Assembly: GCA_928212115.1 (NCBI GenBank)
Contig: CAKMRJ010005523.1
Coordinates: 242,202,110-242,266,109, forward strand
Length of the DNA stretch: 64,000 bases
Direction: 5' to 3'
Source of the DNA: Lactuca virosa
Taxonomy: Eukaryota > Streptophyta > Magnoliopsida > Asterales > Asteraceae
The position numbers were made by a program, and so were the translations under genes. A model generated the notes under the pieces. The model ran no database searches and was not told the origin of the DNA. It saw only the letters and a list, made by a program, of their open reading frames with translations. Shown here piece after piece: positions 58,185-64,000 of this stretch (its first letter is position 1; each line of letters begins with the position of its first letter).

Positions 58185-58310
58185 CTGTTAGTGGAGCGTG
58201 TGTGGTTAACCAGCACACTAACCTGGACTTAACAAGGTAGGAAAAGGGTAACTTAATATTTATCATAGTATCGTTGGAGCGTGTGTGGTTAACCGGCACA
58301 TCGATTGAGG
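58185..58310 (+). repeat. Two copies of GAGCGTGTGTGGTTAACC
   Basis: GGAGCGTGTGTGGTTAACC occurs near 58194 and again near 58276, followed by AGCACA and GGCACA respectively. It is in the leader of the pol-less copia element; function unknown. Confidence 0.85.
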
Positions 58311-58359
58311 GGTAAATATTAAGGGTACCAAGTATATTTGCATGGTTACTTCACACCTT

Positions 58360-58392
58360 GTTTTGTGATCCTCGGCATCCCAGTCACAAAAC
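58360..58392 (+). other. Hairpin with CGGCATCCC in the loop (1 of 4)
   Basis: GTTTTGTGA pairs perfectly with TCACAAAAC around the loop TCCTCGGCATCCCAG, and CCTT/AAGG extends it after a bulge. The loop core CGGCATCCC is shared with three later hairpins whose stems differ. Confidence 0.8.
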
Positions 58393-58537
58393 CTGAAGGG
58401 CACACTCGAGATTGAAACATGCCATTGAAAAGTTCAATGAATCTCAAAAGAATCTAGGAGTTTCAAAACCAATTAAAACCTAATAATACATTTCGTTTAT
58501 CTTGGTGGAAATTGGTGAATCGTCATTCAACTACCTT

Positions 58538-58593
58538 CAAATATTTTATAGCTTGGATTACGGCATCCCTCTTCCAAGTTATAAAATAGTTTG
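58538..58593 (+). other. Hairpin with ATTACGGCATCCCTCTT loop (2 of 4)
   Basis: The 19-base arm CAAATATTTTATAGCTTGG pairs with CCAAGTTATAAAATAGTTTG, with one bulge and one G-T pair. The 17-base loop is 58557-58573. Confidence 0.85.
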
Positions 58594-58668
58594 TTGGGTC
58601 CTAGCCTTAATATATCATATTGGGTGTTATATTAAGGACTTAAATCAACTTTACGTGAATTTCTCCCA

Positions 58669-59430
58669 TTGTTGATGTCTGGTTTAGACAACAATGATCT
58701 TCCCAAACCAAGCTTTCCTAATGAATATGACTTCCCGAGTTTGGCTCATGGAAGTCATACTTCTCTTCCTCCACCTCCTCCAATTATTCTCCCTAACCCA
58801 CAAGTTCAAGGTCACTCAAGCCCTAATGGCAAGCAAGGTCTATGTGTGATCACATCTTAGAGATGAAGTCACATATTGACAAGCCGGGAGAGTTGGGTGT
58901 CAAAGTCTTGAGAAAGTTGGATGTTCAATCACTTCCTAAGTCACATAGTGAGTTCCTTTGGGACTACTATGAAACAGACTATGACATGAACCTTAATGAT
59001 CATATCTATTTGCTTGGTGCTGCTGAATCAGCAATGATTTGGAACAATAGTAAAGCAAATTTGATTAGAAGATCAACTTCCAAAAAAATTTATGGACAGT
59101 GACAATGGTGACACTGGAAATCCAGAAAAAACATTCTCTTCCCAATGGAAAGGGATTGGCCATAGTCAACCCGGTTGACCAAATGGTAAAGAGAAAGGCT
59201 AAGTGTGAGATAGTCCCATTACCAAAGGGTCCATATGTTTATTTTGCCAAAGGAAGGGGCGTTGATTGCAAAGCTGCCAAATTTACCTAAGGATGTTAAA
59301 GTCAATAAGTTTGACTCTACATCAGGTAGAGCCCATTATCTAACTCTGTTAAGTTCTATTCTGAGATCCTCATTACATGATGTGACTGGGTCACATGTTG
59401 ATGTTTTAAGAATTAAAGAATAGAGAGAAA
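58669..59430 (+). pseudogene. gag-like segment of the pol-less copia element
   Basis: Starts with MSGLDNNDLPKPSFPNEYDF and a Pro-rich stretch, followed by a helical part in another frame (LGVKVLRKLDVQSLPKSHSE, FLWDYYETDYDMNLNDHIYLL). It ends in a degenerate nucleocapsid knuckle, CLFCQRKGR-stop-LQSC, in which the His position is lost and a stop is present, then YLRMLK. At least three frames are needed, so it no longer encodes Gag. Its position after the leader and the order capsid-like to knuckle are normal for copia gag. It may now serve as RNA, for example as packaging sequence. No protease follows. Confidence 0.65.
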
Positions 59431-59538
59431 TCTTAAAGGAAGTATATGCTGATTCTGATCGCGAAGGTGGATTTCGATCGCATCAGAATTTTGAGCAGTT
59501 GCTTAAGAAGTTATGATATATTGCTAAGGAACAGATAA

Positions 59539-59658
59539 CAACAATTTTCCATGTGGATTGTAAGGATAAGTTTTTCCGCAAAGTTTTAAAATAAAAGAAA
59601 ATTGTTTAATTTTATTTATTTGAAGTATCCTTACAATGGCATTTGTGGAAAATTGTTG
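59539..59658 (+). other. Long hairpin, 13 + 12 bp stem
   Basis: CAACAATTTTCCA (59539-59551) pairs perfectly with TGGAAAATTGTTG (59646-59658), and ATTGTAAGGATA (59557-59568) with TATCCTTACAAT (59626-59637). An internal loop separates the two stems. Confidence 0.85.
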
Positions 59659-60918
59659 CTTATATGATTCCACTGACAGCAATATTGGAAAATGGATTTG
59701 ATTCTTTCATTTGTGGTAGTGTCTAAATTTACCAAATCAGGAAAGTTCCTCATCACCCAAGTTTCAATTGGACCGAAACTTGGAATCATGCAAGTTGAAT
59801 AGTATGATGAATGAGAACTTTCAAGCATTGGAAAATCAAGACTAATTACTTGTTCACATGGATGTGTGAGTCAAGTGAAGGACTAAAGGGATCGAGTACA
59901 CATTCTTGTGCACTGGTCATGTCCACCACAAAGCTCGTTAAGACTATTTGATTTACTAAAGTTTAGTAAATATGGTTATACTTATAAGTTTAAGTATAAT
60001 TCTGAAACATTGGAAAAGTCTCAATGTATGGCAGAACGAATGGGAAGAATCAAATTAGGCAGAAAGATAAAAGTTTCTCAAATCTGAAAAGATGGGAGAG
60101 TACTTTAGTATCATGTTTGTGATCATCTTAATGATTTAGAAATCATATCACAATTAGTCCTCTAAAGGTCATCTTAGTGCATTCTTATGACTAAGAAGAG
60201 GAGTCATGAATTGTTGAAATGGTTAGATCAGGAAGATGAGTCATACTTCGTTCCAAAACAATTCTTAGAGTCATACTCCAAGATTGTAACTTGAGTGACA
60301 TATCTTAAAGAAAGGTTTAAAACACTTGTCAAATGTAAGAGTAAAAGTGTCCTACTCTTGTACATTTGAAATTGGTAAGTTGTGATGTTTTGGATAAAAC
60401 AAAGACCAACTAAGGCCAATTGTGTGAAGTGTTTGTCTTGATAAAGAATCCGCACTATCTCTTGAATATTTGGCAAGATAGTCTTATATGTCAAGAGGAT
60501 AGTGGGAGTCTTAAAGATCCTAAAAAGAATTTCAAGAACTAATCAAGAATAAAACCTGTGGTTCTTCACTAGCACACGACTTGAGGTTTATAACGTATCG
60601 TGTTGACATATTCTATGCCCATTCCAGTTAAAGTTGGCTTTGCATAGGAGTTCTGAAAGTTCTCAATTGGTTGCATAACAACTTGGAAGCAATGGCAGGC
60701 CCTGTACTGCCAGGTGGCAAGAAGTTAAGATTGCATAAGTTCAGTCCATATGAGTTTGGATTTGTCATTATCCTTGTCTTGTGACTATGGTTTTGACAAT
60801 TCACATGGATAAGAACACATACACCATAAAATCTAAGGGTCATAAGGTTCTCTCCGATTCATGAAAATGATGGTGAGGAAACACTTCCACCAAGTAGATT
60901 TGAAGCAGATGGCAAAAG

Positions 60919-60979
60919 GTCTAAACAATTGAGACTATGATTACGGCATCCCTTTTCATAGTTCTGAAATTGTTTAGAC
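60919..60979 (+). other. Hairpin with ATTACGGCATCCCTTTT loop (3 of 4)
   Basis: GTCTAAACAATT pairs with AATTGTTTAGAC (12 bp perfect), then after an internal loop ACTATG with CATAGT. The loop is 60940-60956 and differs from hairpins 2 and 4 at one base. Confidence 0.88.
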
Positions 60980-61208
60980 ACACATGCATGCTATCTAAGG
61001 AAAGGTGTATGATTTTGATAAAGTTTTATCAAAGCATCTCGTATCAGAAATCTGAACTTTGGTAAGAAAGTCAATAAAGTATTGATTTCTAGAAGTCCAG
61101 CTGATTTCTGAGTACATGTCAAAGCTAGTGGGAGCATAAGTGTTATGTTAATAATCATCATGTTAGTGGGAGCATGATAATTAGTGTTAGTGTTGCAAGT
61201 TAGCAATG

Positions 61209-61279
61209 TTAATTATAGAAAACAAAAGTTTCAATTCGTGAGGCTGCAGAGATTGAAAATTTTGTTTTCCTATAATTAA
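61209..61279 (+). other. Long hairpin, about 27 bp stem
   Basis: 61209-61235 (TTAATTATAG, AAAACAAAAGTTTCAAT) pairs with 61252-61279 with one mismatch and one bulged base, around a 16-base loop. Confidence 0.88.
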
Positions 61280-61403
61280 GGGAGAGGATATACTTCATTT
61301 CAGTTCTAAAGGCTTAGATTGAGACCTTAATCATCTTTAGTCAAGAATATATATATGAATTTCATGTTGGATTGGTTCAACTTAAGGAAATTCTATATAT
61401 TGC

Positions 61404-61460
61404 GTTCTCAAAATTCGATTATGATTACGGCATCCCTCTTCATAGTCAAATTTTGAAAAC
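61404..61460 (+). other. Hairpin with ATTACGGCATCCCTCTT loop (4 of 4)
   Basis: GTTCTCAAAATTCGATTATG pairs with CATAGTCAAATTTTGAAAAC over 20 positions, with two mismatches and one G-T pair. The loop is 61424-61440, identical to hairpin 2. Confidence 0.87.
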
Positions 61461-63110
61461 ATGGCAAATAAAAATATTGTAGCAAAAGACTGGTCTAGAA
61501 TCATGTCTTTATGTGAGACATCTTGAATCGTGTACCATTTGCTTTGGGTACAGGATCGATTGCATGTGCTATAATATTTGTCATTTCTAAATTTTTCCAA
61601 ATGCCCAGAGGCATTAAGAAGGGAAAAGGTCTAGAATTGGATATGACTAAAATGATTAAGCAATTGTCGAGGACAATCTGAGGTTTACCAAAGATTGGTT
61701 GCTCAGGGAGTTGGAAGTATAGTGCTAATTTTGGAAGGACCATATTGACATATTCTGAAAAGAGGCATCTCTTATTCAGAAGTGATAGTCAAAATGAGAA
61801 TATGGAGTTGTCTCCATAGGTGGAAGTTATCTGTGTAAGATTAGAAAACTTAATGCAAGAAGCATGTCCAAAGCAATGTACTTTGAATATGAGACTTAGT
61901 TTCCATGGAGTTGATCTCCATTGGAATACCTTATAATGACTGTTGACAAGTCTTTGTGACTTTGTACATATTCATTATAGGAGGGTCAGTGCATATAAGT
62001 TTAAAATCTAAACAGATTTCGATAAATGATAGGAATTTGAAATTCTCACATTTTTCGATAAGGATTTGGGAGTGTGAAATTAGAATCATTGAAATTATGT
62101 TCAATTGGTTTATTTCACAAAGTAAGGATCATAGACAAACATAGAGTGCATACTTGGTGTATGGCAAAGCTATTGTTTAAGAAAAACATAGTGTACATGC
62201 TTGGAGCATGGGACAACTAGTGTTTTTAATTCAAGTATAAAGTTGATAAAACCGAAACAATGAATAATGAGTAATCAGTATGGTGATAAATAAAAGTGTT
62301 TATTTATATTCATAGGGTTTGATACCATATTTGATTCATTTATTCTTCTGTTTCACTTTGCATGTTTTGACTTCCATAATAACTAAGTCTCTCTTCCTGA
62401 ATGATTAAGTTATTCAAACCATCCACAGTCGGTCATGTGTTGGAAGTAGATATGAATCAAGACTGTCATGGGTTGGTTTGTAGAGGTCCAAGTTGGTGGA
62501 CAAAGTGGTGCTACAACACTCATGAGTGCTCATAAGTTCTGAGTATTGGATTCAACCCGCGCTCATTTGAATCACTTCATGGATTTTATCACGAGTGATC
62601 ATGAGACGATAATATCTTATATTCTTCAAACCTAGAGATATGAGTTGTTACTATGAGTTGGTTATACATTGATTGCACAAAAACGCATTTGGTAACTCGA
62701 TGTTATAAAACGTGCCTTTGTGTATGATTCAACAAGTAGTAGAACAAGCCATATGAGTCGAAGTTTATCCATTCCTTTTACCTTCGGGATAAAAGCGATA
62801 TCTGTGGGCCCCTCGATGATTTAGCGATGACACATGTGAGTGCTTGGCCAAGCCAGGACTGATTTGATTTGTTCAATCAGTCAGTCATCATAAATCGAAA
62901 ATCGGGAAACAACAAATGGACAGAGAGAATGATTATAATCCATGTCTCAGTCCATATGATATCTAGAATGGAGGAATATATGATCCCTTATCTAATGGAC
63001 ACGTCATTGATTTGTTCAGAGTTCGACAACGGCTTTAAGAGCTACGATTGCTAGTCGGGTTATGAAGTCGTACTTGCAATAATAGTTTTAGACTTATCCA
63101 AGTGGGAGAC

Positions 63111-63882
63111 TGTTGGATTAGATGTCTAAGTCCATAACTATTATTGGTATGTACTTGACCCAAGAGTAGCATGGTCCATTTGGGTTGCATATCATCAGGA
63201 CAATTTGTTAGGATGGACTTTTAAGAGAAGGTTATTTATGGTTTATTAATATATTATAAGTTATAATATATTAATATGAAATCATATGTTTTAATTAGTA
63301 TCGATCAAGAATTAATTTGGAATTAATTTAGTGATCAAAAGAGACTAATTAAATCTATGGGGACTAATTATGATAATTAGTTATATTTATATGTGTTGGG
63401 CTTATGATCCATGTTGGACCAAGTTTATGTATGGATACATAAAGAGTTGGGTCACATGAACCATGGATCATAAAACCCATGGGTATGGATTATGGGTTAT
63501 ACCCATGACCCTTGGAATCCTACATATAAATAGGTTACTCCATAGCCAAAATCACCACTTCTTTTCTTAGAGAAATATGGAGGTGTTTTGGTGCATGGAA
63601 TTCTCTCTCAAGAGCCACCTTTGTCCTAGGTGTGTTGTGATTCCAGTTGAGGCATTTCATACTGTTGGTGCTAAGCTCTTAAGGCCAAATACATCAAGAC
63701 TTCAAGCCACATAAAAGGTATGTTTCCCTAACTAGTATATTATATGGTTTATGTCAAATGCATGCTAGTTATAGGTTTAATGCCTTGGAAACCATTTGCA
63801 TGTATAATAGAGAAAACATAGATCCAAGGTATTTAGGGTTGTATGTGCACCATAGGATGTTGTAGTATACTAAAACCCAACA
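63111..63882 (+). repeat. 3' LTR of the pol-less copia element
   Basis: 772 bp directly after the purine tract (AAGTGGGAGAC), with TATA at 63525-63533. It ends CCCAACA at 63882 and the target duplication GCTCA follows. Confidence 0.95.
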
Positions 63883-64000
63883 GCTCAACCATCCCATGCC
63901 GATTAGGACATCGCAGCTTTTTATGGAGACTGATATGAAATCGAAGGGGAAAAGGAATGATCGCCTTAAGGTAAGAGTACTTCCTATGACACATGCTTTT
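63883..64000 (-). pseudogene. pol: Gypsy protease fragment (continues beyond the window)
   Basis: Read on the minus strand, this is the C-terminal part of a Ty3/gypsy protease with CDVLIGMGWLS, the family's conserved end (normally FDVIVGMDWLS). The reading continues across the copia insertion at 56180 with a one-base shift. The gag, the 5' LTR and the catalytic DSG/DTG lie outside the window. It shows that the host of the copia insertion is the minus-strand gypsy element whose 3' LTR ends at 51446. Confidence 0.82.

Larger units (their letters stand above)
42171..62375. repeat. 20.2-kb near-identical repeat of 22027-42157 (probable assembly duplicate)
   Basis: The first base after the gap (AACATCTACG) matches 22027, and the repeat ends at 62375 (GACTTCC), the base that matches 42157, the last before the gap. 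Order, orientation and every nested insertion are the same. Differences in the stretches compared are mostly single-base gains or losses, with the second copy usually keeping better reading frames. This is what two overlapping contigs of one locus look like, not an old duplication. Entries within this span probably describe the same DNA as the first copy. Confidence 0.85.
59431..63110 (+). other. Pol-less, hairpin-rich interior of the copia element
   Basis: 3.7 kb in which protease, integrase, RT and RNase H would be expected but no domain is found on either strand; open frames are short and unrelated. Instead, long local inverted repeats follow one another (at 59539-59658, 59757-59783, 60258-60287, 60330-60368, 60453-60504, 60919-60979, 61209-61279, 61404-61460, 61753-61781, 61801-61818 and more). 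62380-63110 is less structured, ends in the purine tract AAGTGGGAGAC, and resembles a 3' untranslated region. Confidence 0.75.
56181..63882 (+). mobile_element. Complete pol-less copia element (7.7 kb) with highly structured interior
   Basis: Two 772-bp LTRs (TGTTGG ... CCAACA), primer site at 56954, purine tract before 63111 and GCTCA on both sides. The interior (6.16 kb) holds a gag-like segment at 58669-59430 but no protease, integrase, RT or RNase H. The LTRs differ by 7 substitutions by eye (0.9%), so the insertion is recent; at 1.3e-8 substitutions per site per year this is about 0.35 million years. Copying must have used enzymes from another element. Leader (57250-58600) and post-gag region (59500-62300) are packed with stem-loops. 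LARDs are known as long non-autonomous elements with structured interiors; this one also keeps a gag relic. Confidence 0.9.

Noticed and set aside
22027..62375. A true recent tandem duplication of the region
   Set aside because: Possible, but the edges coincide with a 13-N gap and the differences look like sequencing indels; kept as the less likely explanation.

Overview
The window is nuclear DNA of a flowering plant: a stack of nested transposable elements around one small host-type gene. Reasons: plant LTR-retrotransposon proteins (Athila-like integrase and gag, a Sirevirus-like copia element, chromovirus-type gypsy fragments), primer sites matching initiator tRNA-Met, Harbinger- and Mutator-like DNA elements, long AT microsatellites and a two-exon cysteine-rich secreted peptide gene. 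The protein style of the elements fits a eudicot, perhaps Asteraceae, but the window does not prove this. Nothing is prokaryotic, and there is no CRISPR, rRNA or tRNA gene.

Layout. 1-20030 is Athila-like copy A (plus strand): a copia LTR cuts its integrase, then come a 1.35-kb spacer and a gag pseudogene in three pieces. The pieces are separated by a solo gypsy LTR (2134-18230, target duplication CTTTG) and a Harbinger-like element (18432-19398, TTA). The solo LTR is split by a 14-kb inverted Sirevirus composite (2299-16299). 20030-22600 is a low-copy island with a defensin-like gene (21429-22285) and a duplicated, dead first exon upstream. 22609-31267 is Athila-like copy B. Its gag is broken by a Mutator-like element (9-bp duplication), a coding-poor LTR element (25745-29167) and the same Harbinger-like insertion as copy A. 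31268-35990 is a scrambled minus-strand gypsy element. From 35992 a gag-bearing, pol-less copia element starts and runs into a 13-N gap at 42158-42170.

42171-62375 repeats 22027-42157 almost base for base. The copies seem to differ mostly by single-base indels, and they abut at a 13-N gap, which is the marker optical-map scaffolders insert for overlapping contigs. The second copy is therefore most likely the same locus assembled twice, and the second version is the better one. It shows the pol-less copia element complete (56181-63882, TSD GCTCA, two 772-bp LTRs) inside the gypsy protease/RT region, which resumes at 63883.

How the parts act together: almost all coding sequence belongs to dead elements. 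Two elements (25745-29167 and 56181-63882) have clean LTRs, tRNA primer sites and purine tracts but no polymerase, so they must have been copied by enzymes supplied in trans. The interior of the younger one is a dense chain of long stem-loops, including hairpins with unrelated stems but a shared loop core (CGGCATCCC). This is the best candidate for something undescribed in the window.
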